Assembly (NCBI GenBank): GCA_049642465.1
Contig: JBAROV010000217.1
Span: forward strand, 58,877 to 122,876
From: CAWDPQ01 sp049642465
GTDB lineage: Bacteria > Acidobacteriota > Vicinamibacteria > Vicinamibacterales > 2-12-FULL-66-21
DNA: 64,000 bases
Direction: 5' to 3'
Positions 9,309 through 17,101 of this stretch are shown here, piece after piece. The position numbers were made by a program, and so were the translations under genes. Every line of letters starts with the position of its first letter. The first letter of the stretch is position 1. A model generated the notes under the pieces. That model searched no databases, was not told where the DNA came from, and saw only the letters and a list, made by a program, of their open reading frames with translations.

Positions 9309-10601
9309 CTAACGACTGACCGCGCGCGCGACTTCATCCATCGCCCGAGTGAACGTGTCGACTTCTTCGAGCGTTGTGTACACGTTCGGCGTCACCCGCA
9401 CGCCTTCGTACTCGGGATGGACAATCGGCGTGGCGATGATGCGCCAGCGCGTCCAGAGCTGTTCGACCACCTTCGGTGTGGGCACGCCAATCACCTGAAC
9501 GGTGCCAATCGCACAGGAATGCGCCGGATCGAGATTCGTGTGAATGCGGATCTTCGGATGGCTTGCGAGCGGGCGGGCCCACCGGTCGCGCAGAAAACGA
9601 AGGCGTGCGGCTTTGCGTGCTCCGCCGATCCCGTCGTGAAACGCGAGCGCTTCGGCAATCGCGTTGTGGTTGGCCGCCGGATGGGTGCCGATCTCTTCGA
9701 ACTTCCGGATGTCTCGGCTGGCGGACTCCTTCGCCGGCGTGAGTGGCCACAGCGATTCGATGAGTTCCCGCCGGACGTAGAGGAAGCCGGTGCCGATCGG
9801 CGCGAGGAGCCATTTGTGCAGGCTGGTGCCGTAGAAATCGCAGCCGAGATCCCGGACGGTGAAGGGGAAATGCGCAAAGGCATGCGCGCCGTCCACGATG
9901 GTCCGAATACCCCGGCGGCGAGCCGCCTCGCAAATGGTTTTGACCGGGAAAATCTGGCCGGTCAGGTTCGTGATGTGGCAGAAGTGCAGCACTTTCGTCG
10001 CCGGAGTGATCGCCGCCAGCAGAGGGTCGGAGAGGTCCGTCATGGACTTCGGCGGCACCGGAAATGAGATCTTGGTGAGCTTGATCTTGTCGCGTCGTAC
10101 GCGCTGATCCCAGGTGTCCAGCATCCGGCCGTAGTCCTGGTTGGTGGTTACCACCTCATCGCCCGCTTGCAGGTCGATTCCGAGTTGTGCGATCTGCAAC
10201 GCTTCGCTGGCGTTTCGCGTGATCGCCAGCTCCTCCGGATCGCACCCGAATTCACCGGCCAGGCGCCGCCTCACCGTCTCGATGTTCGGCTCCAGGATCT
10301 GCCACATGTGATAGACAGGCGCCTGGTTCGAGATGTCGAGGTACCGCTTCAGCGCTTCGTGGACGACACGAGGGCTGGGGCAGCAGCCGCCATTGTTGAG
10401 GTTGATGACGGTCCGGTCCAGTGTGAAAGCCTGCTGGATTTCGCGCCAGTAGCTCTCGTCCTCCGCCACCTCGGCCGGCGGCGTCCCGGCGAGGGCTTTG
10501 CCGGCCGCCGTCACCCGAGCCAACCCGTCGGGGCGAAAGGCGGCAAGCGCCGTCCCTCCTGCCGCCGCAGCCGTGTGGAGAAACGCTCGACGCGTGACCA
10601 T
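9309..10601 (-). CDS. Tat-exported class V aminotransferase-fold enzyme (isopenicillin N epimerase-like)
   Basis: 430 residues. The start is supported by a GGAGG ribosome site just upstream. The N-terminus VTRRAFLHTAAAAGGTALAAF is a twin-arginine signal, so folded cofactor-loaded enzyme is probably exported. The class V PLP fold shows INLNNGGCCPSP, LAITRNASEALQIAQLG, TIVDGAHAFAHFPF (PLP Asp-x-Ala-His) and FYGTSLHKWLLAPIGTGFLYV with the Schiff-base lysine. This subgroup is annotated as isopenicillin N epimerase or selenocysteine lyase-like; the substrate is unknown. It is divergent from the molybdenum hydroxylase operon. Confidence 0.83.
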   Translation of the reverse strand: MVTRRAFLHTAAAAGGTALAAFRPDGLARVTAAGKALAGTPPAEVAEDESYWREIQQAFTLDRTVINLNNGGCCPSPRVVHEALKRYLDISNQAPVYHMWQILEPNIETVRRRLAGEFGCDPEELAITRNASEALQIAQLGIDLQAGDEVVTTNQDYGRMLDTWDQRVRRDKIKLTKISFPVPPKSMTDLSDPLLAAITPATKVLHFCHITNLTGQIFPVKTICEAARRRGIRTIVDGAHAFAHFPFTVRDLGCDFYGTSLHKWLLAPIGTGFLYVRRELIESLWPLTPAKESASRDIRKFEEIGTHPAANHNAIAEALAFHDGIGGARKAARLRFLRDRWARPLASHPKIRIHTNLDPAHSCAIGTVQVIGVPTPKVVEQLWTRWRIIATPIVHPEYEGVRVTPNVYTTLEEVDTFTRAMDEVARAVSR

Positions 10602-10702
10602 AGGACACCTCCTCGCGCTTGGGGAGAATACTACTCGCCCGTCAGCTCTTCCGATATAGCCGCCTCGCGACGCCGCTCCGCGGGGGGACGAGAGTTGATT
10701 TA

Positions 10703-10729
10703 TTCACACGGGGTTCGATCCGATATAAT
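10703..10729 (+). promoter_or_regulatory. Candidate sigma-70 promoter of molybdoenzyme operon
   Basis: A perfect TATAAT lies at 10724-10729 with TTCACA at 10703-10708 (5 of 6 match to TTGACA, but a short 15-nt spacer). TTGATT at 10695 is an alternative -35 with too long a spacer. The start codon is 36 nt downstream of the -10. Confidence 0.5.
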
Positions 10730-10765
10730 CCGCGCGTCTTCCGCCATCATTTTCACGAGGCGACC

Positions 10766-11365
10766 ATGCCATCGAAAAAGAAGAGTGAGCCGGGATTCAG
10801 CCGGCGGACGTTTCTCAAAACGGTTGGCGCCGGCGGTGTTGCCGCCGGTGTCATAGGCCCGCCCGCTGCGGTTGACGCGCAAGTACCTGGCGCTGTCGGT
10901 CCAGGAGCGGTGCCCATCGTCCTCAACATCAACGGCCGCCAGCAGAAGCTGGAGGTCGAGCCTCGAGTGACGCTGCTCGATGCGCTCCGGAACCGCTTGA
11001 ATCTCACCGGGGCCAAGCGTGTCTGCGATCGCGGCTCCTGCGGCGCGTGCACGATGATCGTTGATGGCCGCACGATCTACGCCTGCTCGACGCTCGCGAT
11101 TGAGATGCAGGGCAAGACCATTCGAACCGTTGAAAGCTTCACCAACGGGACGGTGCTCCACCCAGTGCAGCAGGCATTCTGTGAGAAAGACGGTTTGATG
11201 TGCGGGTTTTGCACGCCCGGTTTCGTGACGTCGGCTGTGGCGCTGATTGAGAAAAATCCCAAGCCCACGCCGGAAGAAGCACGTCGCGCGCTCGACGGCA
11301 ATATCTGCCGATGTGGCACGTACGTGAGAGTCCTTGAAGCTGCCTTGGGGGTGCGTCGTGGCTAG
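10766..11365 (+). CDS. Tat-exported [2Fe-2S] subunit of molybdenum hydroxylase (PaoA-like)
   Basis: 199 residues from ATG 10766. A Tat signal (FSRRTFLKTVGAGGVAAG) precedes a plant-ferredoxin domain with CDRGSCGACTMIVDG and a later Cys for the first cluster. The all-helical domain follows with MCGFCTPG and NICRCGTY for the second cluster. It passes electrons from the molybdenum site to FAD. Among molybdenum hydroxylases, a Tat signal on the small subunit is the PaoABC (E. coli YagTSR) design, in which the assembled complex is carried to the periplasm by this subunit. The molybdopterin subunit gene starts 8 nt before its stop codon. Confidence 0.9.
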   Translation: MPSKKKSEPGFSRRTFLKTVGAGGVAAGVIGPPAAVDAQVPGAVGPGAVPIVLNINGRQQKLEVEPRVTLLDALRNRLNLTGAKRVCDRGSCGACTMIVDGRTIYACSTLAIEMQGKTIRTVESFTNGTVLHPVQQAFCEKDGLMCGFCTPGFVTSAVALIEKNPKPTPEEARRALDGNICRCGTYVRVLEAALGVRRG

Positions 11366-13526
11366 CTGGCCTCCTTCTGCTGAACGATCCCTCATCGGAA
11401 AATCGATCAAGCGTCTCGACGGTCCGGTCAAGACGCAAGGCGCCGCGAAGTACGCCTACGACATCAACCGGCCCGGCATGCTCTTCGCCCGCCTGCTCGG
11501 CTCGCCGCATCCGCACGCCCGCATCCGCGCAATTGATCTGTCGGCGGCGGAAAAGCATCCAGGGGTGCGCGCGGCACTGGGGCTGATCGATCCCGCGGCG
11601 GGCGAGGCGGCAAAGGTCAGATATCAAGGCGAAGAAGTCGCCGCGGTAGCGGCCGTCAGTGAAGAGGCGGCCGAAGATGCAATCCGCCTGATCAAAGTTG
11701 ATTACGAAGTACTGCCGCATCTGGCGACCGTCGAGCAGGCGATGCGTCCCGAAGCGCCGCTCGTGTTTCCCAAGGGCAACGTCAGCCAGATTTCGGAGCG
11801 CGTCGAGGGCAATGTCGACGAGGCGCTGGGCAAGGCGACGATTGTGGTTGAGGGCCAGTACTCGACGCAGGTTCAGACGCACACGAGCCTGGAGACGCAT
11901 GGCGGCGTGTGCGAATGGGAAGGCGACAAGCTGACCGCGTGGGTCTCGACGCAAGCCGTGCACGGGGCCCGCGACGGAATCGCGAAGGCCCTTGGCGTGC
12001 CGCAGGCCAACGTTCGCGTGATCACCGACTACATGGGCGGCGGCTTCGGCAGCAAGCTCGGATTCGATCGGCAGGTCGTTGTCTGTGCGAGGCTGGCGAA
12101 AGCGGCAAACGCAGCCGTGAAGCTGATGCTGTCGCGCAAGGAAGAGCACCTCGTTACCGGCAACCGTCCTTCGGCATACGCGAAGGTCAAAGCCGCCGCG
12201 GATCCGTCCGGCAAGTTTCTGGCGTTCGATGCGGAGACGTGGGGCACCGGTGGCGCAGGTCAAGGCGCGGGCTTTTCGGTGCCCTACCCCGTTTACGTGT
12301 TCCCAAATCGCCGCCAGCGGCATCGCGACGTCTACATCAATGCGGGACCTCAGCGCGCGTTTCGTGCTCCTGGTCACCCCCAGGCCTGCTTCGTCACCGA
12401 AATCGTGATCGACGAGCTCGCCGATCGTCTGCGCATCGATCCGCTGGAACTACGCATGCGCAATCTGCAGCCCGCCGATGCGACTGGCGTCGACGCACCG
12501 AATCGTCAGTGGCGGAAGTATTTTCCGATGGGCGCCGAAAAGATTGGCTGGAGCAAGCGGCATCCGACTGGCGATGCGACAGCCGGTCCGATCAAGCGTG
12601 GCCTGGGCTGCGCCGCAAACATCTGGGCTGGCGCCGGGAATCCACAGACCCGCGCCGCGTGCGAGATTCTCCCGGACGGCAGCGTCACGATGCGGATCGG
12701 GACGCAGGACATCGGAACGGGTACGCGAACGCTCGTTGGGATGATTACGGCCGAAACCATGGGCCTGCCGCTCGAGGGCGTACACGTCGCGATTGGCGAC
12801 ACCAATTATCCGTTCGCGCCTGGAAGCGGCGGCAGCATCACGGTCGGTTCGGTTTCTCCCACCGTCAGGGTGGCCGCAGAAGCGGCACGCGACGCGCTCT
12901 TCGCAAAGGTCGCCGCCACGCTCGGCGCCGAACCGACGGCACTCGAAGCCAAGGGCGGACGGATCGCCGTCAAGGGAGCAGGAGGAAAGTCGATGGCCTG
13001 GCGAGAGGCCTGCAAGCTCCTGGGGACCGAACCGATCAACGCACCGGGCCAATGGGAGAAGGGCCTCTCGGATGTCGGGACGAGCGGCGTTCAGTTTGCG
13101 GATGTCGAAGTGGACATCGAAACCGGCGTGACGCGAGTCAAGAAGATCGTGTGCGTTCAGGATGCCGGAATGATCGTCGATCGGTTGACCGCCGAGAGCC
13201 AGTGCATCGGCGGCATCATCATGGGGCTCGGGTTCGCTCTCTACGAACACCGGATTCTCGATCGCAATACCGCGCAGATGGTCAACCCCAACATGGAGTT
13301 CTACCTGCTGCCAGGTATGTCCGATATCCCCACGATTGATGTGACGCTGGTGGATCAGCCGGACCGCGGCGTCGTGGGACTTGGCGAGCCGCCGACGATT
13401 TCGACGGCCGCGGCGGTGGCCAACGCCGTCGCCAATGCAATTGGCGTCCGAGTGCGAACGCTGCCGTTGACGCCCGAGGCCGTACTCACTGCGCTCGAAC
13501 AGGAGCGCGCGGGAGGAACGCTGTGA
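11358..13526 (+). CDS. Molybdopterin-binding subunit of xanthine dehydrogenase-family enzyme (PaoC/CoxL-like)
   Basis: 722 residues from GTG 11358, overlapping the [2Fe-2S] gene by 8 nt. It begins with the Ald_Xan_dh_C hammerhead domain (IGKSIKRLDGPVKTQGAAKYAYD) and continues with GGGFGSKLGFDRQ, NAGPQRAFRAPGHPQ and QDIGTGTRT for molybdopterin contacts. Near the C-terminus VVGLGEPPTISTAAA contains the catalytic glutamate (Glu 677). The size matches PaoC (~730) rather than CoxL (~800). It probably hydroxylates or oxidises an aldehyde or heterocycle; the true substrate is not readable. It has no export signal of its own, fitting hitch-hiking on the Tat subunit. Confidence 0.88.
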   Translation: MASWPPSAERSLIGKSIKRLDGPVKTQGAAKYAYDINRPGMLFARLLGSPHPHARIRAIDLSAAEKHPGVRAALGLIDPAAGEAAKVRYQGEEVAAVAAVSEEAAEDAIRLIKVDYEVLPHLATVEQAMRPEAPLVFPKGNVSQISERVEGNVDEALGKATIVVEGQYSTQVQTHTSLETHGGVCEWEGDKLTAWVSTQAVHGARDGIAKALGVPQANVRVITDYMGGGFGSKLGFDRQVVVCARLAKAANAAVKLMLSRKEEHLVTGNRPSAYAKVKAAADPSGKFLAFDAETWGTGGAGQGAGFSVPYPVYVFPNRRQRHRDVYINAGPQRAFRAPGHPQACFVTEIVIDELADRLRIDPLELRMRNLQPADATGVDAPNRQWRKYFPMGAEKIGWSKRHPTGDATAGPIKRGLGCAANIWAGAGNPQTRAACEILPDGSVTMRIGTQDIGTGTRTLVGMITAETMGLPLEGVHVAIGDTNYPFAPGSGGSITVGSVSPTVRVAAEAARDALFAKVAATLGAEPTALEAKGGRIAVKGAGGKSMAWREACKLLGTEPINAPGQWEKGLSDVGTSGVQFADVEVDIETGVTRVKKIVCVQDAGMIVDRLTAESQCIGGIIMGLGFALYEHRILDRNTAQMVNPNMEFYLLPGMSDIPTIDVTLVDQPDRGVVGLGEPPTISTAAAVANAVANAIGVRVRTLPLTPEAVLTALEQERAGGTL

Positions 13527-14506
13527 AAGCCTTTGCCTACGTCAAGGCTGCCGGAGAAAAACAGGCGATCGCTGCTTTGGCTGCACCCGGCGGCAAAGCG
13601 CTGCCGCTCGCCGGCGGAATGGATTTGATCGGATTGATGAAAGACTACGTCGCCCAGCCGGATCGGCTGGTGAGCGTCAAGGAGCTTGACGCTTCAATAA
13701 CCAAGAGCCCGAACGGGGGATTGCGCATCGGATCGGCGGTGACACTCGCCGACCTCGCGGCAAATGCCGATGCGCGGCGCCTGTATCCGGCACTGACGGA
13801 CGCCGCCGCGGAAGTTGGAACGCCTCAGATCCGCAATGCCGGCACGGTCGGCGGGAACCTCAATCAGCGGCCGCGGTGTTGGTACTTCCGCAACGAAGAA
13901 TTCAACTGCCTCAAGAAGAGTGGCTCGCGGTGCTTCGCCGTTGACGGTGAGAATAAGTACCACGCCATCTTCGGTGAAGGTCCCTGCCACATCGTTCACC
14001 CGTCGAGCCTGGCAGTGCCTGCGATTGCGCTCGACGCCCGATTCCGAATTGTCGGGCCGGGCGGCGAACGAGAGGTCGCGGCCGCCGAGTACTACCAGAT
14101 GCCCGACAAGAATCTTTACGGCGAGACGATCCTTGGGCCAAGCGATCTGCTCACGCACGTCATTCTGCCGCCTCCAGGTCAGACCCGGAACGCGACCTAC
14201 GAGGTTCGATTCAAGCAGTCACACGACTGGCCGCTCGCCATGGCGTCCGTCGCGCTGTCTGTGCAGGGACAGAACGTTCGCGCCGCACGAATCGTGATGG
14301 GTTCCGTGGCGCCGGTTCCGTGGCGTTCGCCGGCTGCTGAAACCGTGCTCGTCGGCAAGCGCCTGACCGAGCAGGCGGCCATGGAAGCAGCCGATGCCGC
14401 TGTCGCCGCAGCCAAGCCGATGAGTCAGAACGCGTATAAGGTCCAGATCGCGCGGACTGCCGTCAAACGCGCGATTCTGAAAGCAGCCGGAATGAAGGTG
14501 GTGTGA
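13523..14506 (+). CDS. FAD subunit of molybdenum hydroxylase with four-Cys insertion (PaoB-like)
   Basis: 327 residues from GTG 13523, overlapping the previous stop by 4 nt. The FAD-binding domain shows LAGGMDLIGLMKD and TPQIRNAGTVGGNLNQRPRC. An inserted loop holds four cysteines spaced C-x9-C-x7-C-x17-C (RCWYFRN, FNCLKKSGSRC and GPCHIVHPS). E. coli PaoB and 4-hydroxybenzoyl-CoA reductase beta carry an extra [4Fe-4S] cluster on such a loop. This supports a PaoABC/Hcr-type enzyme over simple xanthine dehydrogenase. The gene order here (FeS, Mo, FAD) differs from E. coli pao (FeS, FAD, Mo). No paoD-type chaperone gene is adjacent. Confidence 0.87.
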   Translation: MKAFAYVKAAGEKQAIAALAAPGGKALPLAGGMDLIGLMKDYVAQPDRLVSVKELDASITKSPNGGLRIGSAVTLADLAANADARRLYPALTDAAAEVGTPQIRNAGTVGGNLNQRPRCWYFRNEEFNCLKKSGSRCFAVDGENKYHAIFGEGPCHIVHPSSLAVPAIALDARFRIVGPGGEREVAAAEYYQMPDKNLYGETILGPSDLLTHVILPPPGQTRNATYEVRFKQSHDWPLAMASVALSVQGQNVRAARIVMGSVAPVPWRSPAAETVLVGKRLTEQAAMEAADAAVAAAKPMSQNAYKVQIARTAVKRAILKAAGMKVV

Positions 14507-14508
14507 CC

Positions 14509-14739
14509 ATGTCCCATCCCGAACTGACATCGCGGCACATTACGCCACTCCATTGTTCGCACCTGCGCCATAAAGGGATGTATGTGCGGCCAGAAGCCGG
14601 AGACCTGGATCCGATCTACCGCGATCCGATCGAGGCCACGTCGTACTGGTGCATTTGCACGCAGAAAGCCTTCGGCCCTGATGGCCAGCCCGCAACCCCC
14701 GGCACCTGCGGTCCCGGCCGTTCCTGCTGCGATCATTAG
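14509..14739 (+). CDS. Small Cys-rich protein at end of molybdoenzyme operon
   Basis: 76 residues from ATG 14509 (a GTG at 14503 overlaps the previous stop and is an alternative). It has six cysteines: LHCSHLRHKGMYV, SYWCICTQKAFGP and TCGPGRSCCDH. There is no signal or membrane segment. I do not recognise the family. The position, immediately after and nearly overlapping the FAD gene, suggests a role with the molybdoenzyme such as iron-sulfur or metal handling. That is inference from context only. Confidence 0.65.
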   Translation: MSHPELTSRHITPLHCSHLRHKGMYVRPEAGDLDPIYRDPIEATSYWCICTQKAFGPDGQPATPGTCGPGRSCCDH

Positions 14740-14806
14740 ATGTGGATTAGCCCGGGCTCTGAACGGTCCGCTCCGTTGTCATAGACCGATGAGCAGTCCG
14801 GCGCGC

Positions 14807-14812
14807 TATAAT
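14807..14812 (+). promoter_or_regulatory. -10 element TATAAT upstream of DUF1326 gene
   Basis: A perfect TATAAT 24 nt before the ATG at 14837. A weak TAGACC at 14782 is the only -35-like sequence and its spacer is long (19 nt). Confidence 0.45.
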
Positions 14813-14836
14813 CCTTGAATTGAGGGCTTAGAGATC

Positions 14837-15511
14837 ATGAGAGCACTAACAGCGATGGTTACGGCCGTGCTGGCGTCGAGTGTCGTATATGCCAGCGATC
14901 CGGGTGCAGTGTCGGGAGACTACGTTGAGGTTCGCACGGCGCAGGTGTACGCCGGTGGGTGCATCATGGGCAGCGAAGGCGAGGCGGCTGGCCGCGAAGC
15001 GATCCTGGCGTGGCGCGTCTCACGCGGCGCAGTAAATGGCGTGAAGCTGGACGGTCTCTCGATTGTTGCCGCAGCGACAGCTGACAACAACCTCGGGACG
15101 CCGGACCTCGGTGGTGCCCCGGCGCACATTCTCAAGTCCGTCGTCCTCGTGGACGAACGTGCGAATTCGGCGCAGCGTGAGGCGCTCATTGCAATGGCCA
15201 GGAATCTCGCGCCGTCCATCGTCAAGAGCGTTGTCGAGACACGGGCGGTTCCCATCAGCTTCGAGCGAGCGGGCGACAACGTCCGCGTTCGGGCGAGTGA
15301 AGCGTCCTTCGACGTCGTGACCAACGTGCCGCATTCTCCCAATTGCGGCGCGCTCAAATGGTTCGAACCGCTCGCGCGCACCGAGAACGCCGAGATTGGC
15401 GTGACCCTTTCTCAGGAGTGGAGCGGGACGGCACTCGGGCCCCGCTGGAAGCAAGTATCGGACGACAAGCGTTCGTCCTTTGTCGGGACGTTCTCCTACG
15501 GCGGACGTTAG
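14837..15511 (+). CDS. DUF1326-type secreted protein
   Basis: 224 residues with a cleavable signal peptide (MRALTAMVTAVLASSVVYAS). The mature N-terminus SGDYVEVRTAQVYAGGC is the typical opening of DUF1326 proteins, and FDVVTNVPHSPNCGALKWFEP near residue 165 is a second conserved block. Two cysteines in those blocks may bind metal or form a disulfide. The biochemical role is unknown. A strong terminator-like hairpin lies 30 nt after the stop codon, but inside the 5' end of the next gene. Confidence 0.72.
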   Translation: MRALTAMVTAVLASSVVYASDPGAVSGDYVEVRTAQVYAGGCIMGSEGEAAGREAILAWRVSRGAVNGVKLDGLSIVAAATADNNLGTPDLGGAPAHILKSVVLVDERANSAQREALIAMARNLAPSIVKSVVETRAVPISFERAGDNVRVRASEASFDVVTNVPHSPNCGALKWFEPLARTENAEIGVTLSQEWSGTALGPRWKQVSDDKRSSFVGTFSYGGR

Positions 15512-15516
15512 GGGGA

Positions 15517-16224
15517 ATGCTCCGGCGCGTAGCTCCTCACAAGGACGAAGGACTCCATGCCTTCGTCCTTTTGAGTTTTTTCCTCTTCCCGGTTCTCCTT
15601 AACCCGTCCTCTGTCCTATTTTCCAGCTCGCTTTCTGCGACGGCTCATACTGATCCTCTACCCTCGGAACTGAAACCGTCAGTCTCGGCACAGTTGAAAC
15701 CTGGCGGTGTCCGCGCATCAGTGGACGGCAACACGCTCGATTTCTGGTGGTGTTCAGGCGTTGCGCTGACGGGAGCAGGACCGGCGGCCTGGTCGGTCGT
15801 TTCAGAAGGCGCGCTGATCGGTGCGGTGAAGATCGCCCGGGATTTCCGGGACATTCGGGGTCGCGTCGTCAAGCCGGGCGTCTATACGCTTCGTTACGGA
15901 CTCCAGCCTGAGAACGGCGATCACCTCGGTGTTTCGCCGCACCGGGAGTTCCTGCTGATCAGTCCGGCGGCTGACGACAGCGATCCGGCCGCGCAGGGAC
16001 ACGACGGAACCGTAGAACTGGCGAAGGGATCCATCGGAGGATCGCACCCCGGTGTCTGGAGCATCGATCCGCCGGCCGCACCAGCCGCGGAAGCGCTTCT
16101 CTCGATCCACAAAACAGATGTGGGCCACCAGTCGGTCATCGTCGAAGTCCCAGTCACTCGCGACGCGAAACCGGCGGGTACCCTCAGGTTCGGCATCGTG
16201 CTCATCGGCAAGATTGAGGCCTGA
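15517..16224 (+). CDS. Secreted protein of unknown function (acidobacterial type)
   Basis: 235 residues from ATG 15517, preceded by GGGGG directly after the DUF1326 stop codon. The predicted signal (HAFVLLSFFLFPVLL) is encoded by the right arm and T-run of a terminator-like hairpin. The mature part carries VDGNTLDFWWCSGVAL, DFRDIRGRVVKPGVYTLRYG and a beta-rich tail. The PGVYTLRYG pattern recalls DUF2911-like sandwich proteins, but I cannot assign it firmly. The start is uncertain: with a translational start after the hairpin the protein would have no signal. Confidence 0.6.
   Translation: MLRRVAPHKDEGLHAFVLLSFFLFPVLLNPSSVLFSSSLSATAHTDPLPSELKPSVSAQLKPGGVRASVDGNTLDFWWCSGVALTGAGPAAWSVVSEGALIGAVKIARDFRDIRGRVVKPGVYTLRYGLQPENGDHLGVSPHREFLLISPAADDSDPAAQGHDGTVELAKGSIGGSHPGVWSIDPPAAPAAEALLSIHKTDVGHQSVIVEVPVTRDAKPAGTLRFGIVLIGKIEA
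15541..15581 (+). terminator. Intrinsic-terminator-like hairpin inside a coding 5' end
   Basis: AAGGACGAAGG (15541-15551), loop ACTCCATG, CCTTCGTCCTT (15560-15570), then TTGAGTTTTTT. The 11-bp stem is perfect and followed by a T-rich tract, the classic Rho-independent layout for ending the DUF1326 transcript. It overlaps codons 9 to 22 of the next gene, so it could also act as an attenuator. Confidence 0.75.
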
Positions 16225-16303
16225 AGCGCCTTGAGCACTCCCCCAACCTTCTCAGCCAGCAATTGCTAGCGGCCAGCCGCGATAGAACCTTCTCCAAAGA
16301 CAG

Positions 16304-17044
16304 ATGGACTTCGAGAATCGCGTCGCGCTCATCACCGGCGGCAAGCGCATTGGTGCGGTGGTCGCGGAGGCTTTGGCCAGACGGGGCATGGATGTCGCCC
16401 TTTGCTACAACAGGTCGCGAGACGAAGCTGACGCCGCAGCCGGCTCCGTGCGAAACGCCGGGCGTCGTGCTCTTGCGATGCAGGCCGACCTTCGTCAACC
16501 AAGCGGGTGCCAGGCGATCGTCGATCGCGCGGCGAACGAGCTTGGTCGGCTCGACGTGCTCGTCAACATGGCGTCTGTTTACTCGCAGGTTCCACTTGCG
16601 GATACAGACGAAGCTGTCTGGAACGCGGTTATCGATATCGATCTGAGGGCGGCGTTTCTCTGTGCACGGGCTGCGGTTCCACACATGCGCCGCGTCGGCG
16701 GAGGGCGGATCGTCAACTTCTCGGATTGGATCGCGGCGAGCGGACGCCCCAGGTACACCGGGTATGTTCCTTACTACGTCGCGAAGCGCGGGGTGATCGG
16801 CCTGACGGAGGCCCTCGCCTTGGAATTGGCCGGCGAGCGCATCCTCGTAAATGCCATTGCTCCCGGCCCGATCCTTGCTCCTCCGGGAACATCAGAGGAG
16901 GAATACGAGGCGGTGGAAAAGGCCACGCCTTTGGGTAAATGGGGTGGCGGAGAGGAGATCGCGCAGGCCGTCATCTTCCTCATCGAGACCGAGTTCACCA
17001 CCGGCGAGGTCATTCGTGTGGACGGCGGGCGCCACGTGCGATGA
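16304..17044 (+). CDS. SDR-family NAD(P)H oxidoreductase (pteridine-reductase/FabG-like)
   Basis: 246 residues, single short-chain dehydrogenase/reductase domain. The cofactor loop reads ITGGKRIG, one residue shorter than the usual TGxxxRIG form. Other motifs are LVNMAS, IVNFSDW (catalytic Ser), YYVAK (Tyr-x3-Lys), NAIAPGPI and the C-terminal TTGEVIRVDGGRHV. The RIG signature and lack of the FabG GxG favour the PTR1/FolM-like branch. The substrate is unknown. It sits 57 nt upstream of kaiC and may be co-transcribed. Confidence 0.8.
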   Translation: MDFENRVALITGGKRIGAVVAEALARRGMDVALCYNRSRDEADAAAGSVRNAGRRALAMQADLRQPSGCQAIVDRAANELGRLDVLVNMASVYSQVPLADTDEAVWNAVIDIDLRAAFLCARAAVPHMRRVGGGRIVNFSDWIAASGRPRYTGYVPYYVAKRGVIGLTEALALELAGERILVNAIAPGPILAPPGTSEEEYEAVEKATPLGKWGGGEEIAQAVIFLIETEFTTGEVIRVDGGRHVR

Positions 17045-17101
17045 CGACCGGAGTCTGATCTCTTCGATCCCCGTCGTTCGCTCCGGAGTGGATAGCAGAA
17101 G

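Noticed and set aside
11139..12377. Long open frame (412 codons) antisense to the molybdenum hydroxylase genes
   Set aside because: It lies opposite two strongly conserved domains, has Arg-rich low-similarity content and no ribosome site. Such frames are common shadows in high-GC DNA.
14509..14739. Tail of the FAD subunit by frameshift
   Set aside because: The FAD subunit already ends with a normal C-terminus, and the small protein has its own start overlapping that stop.
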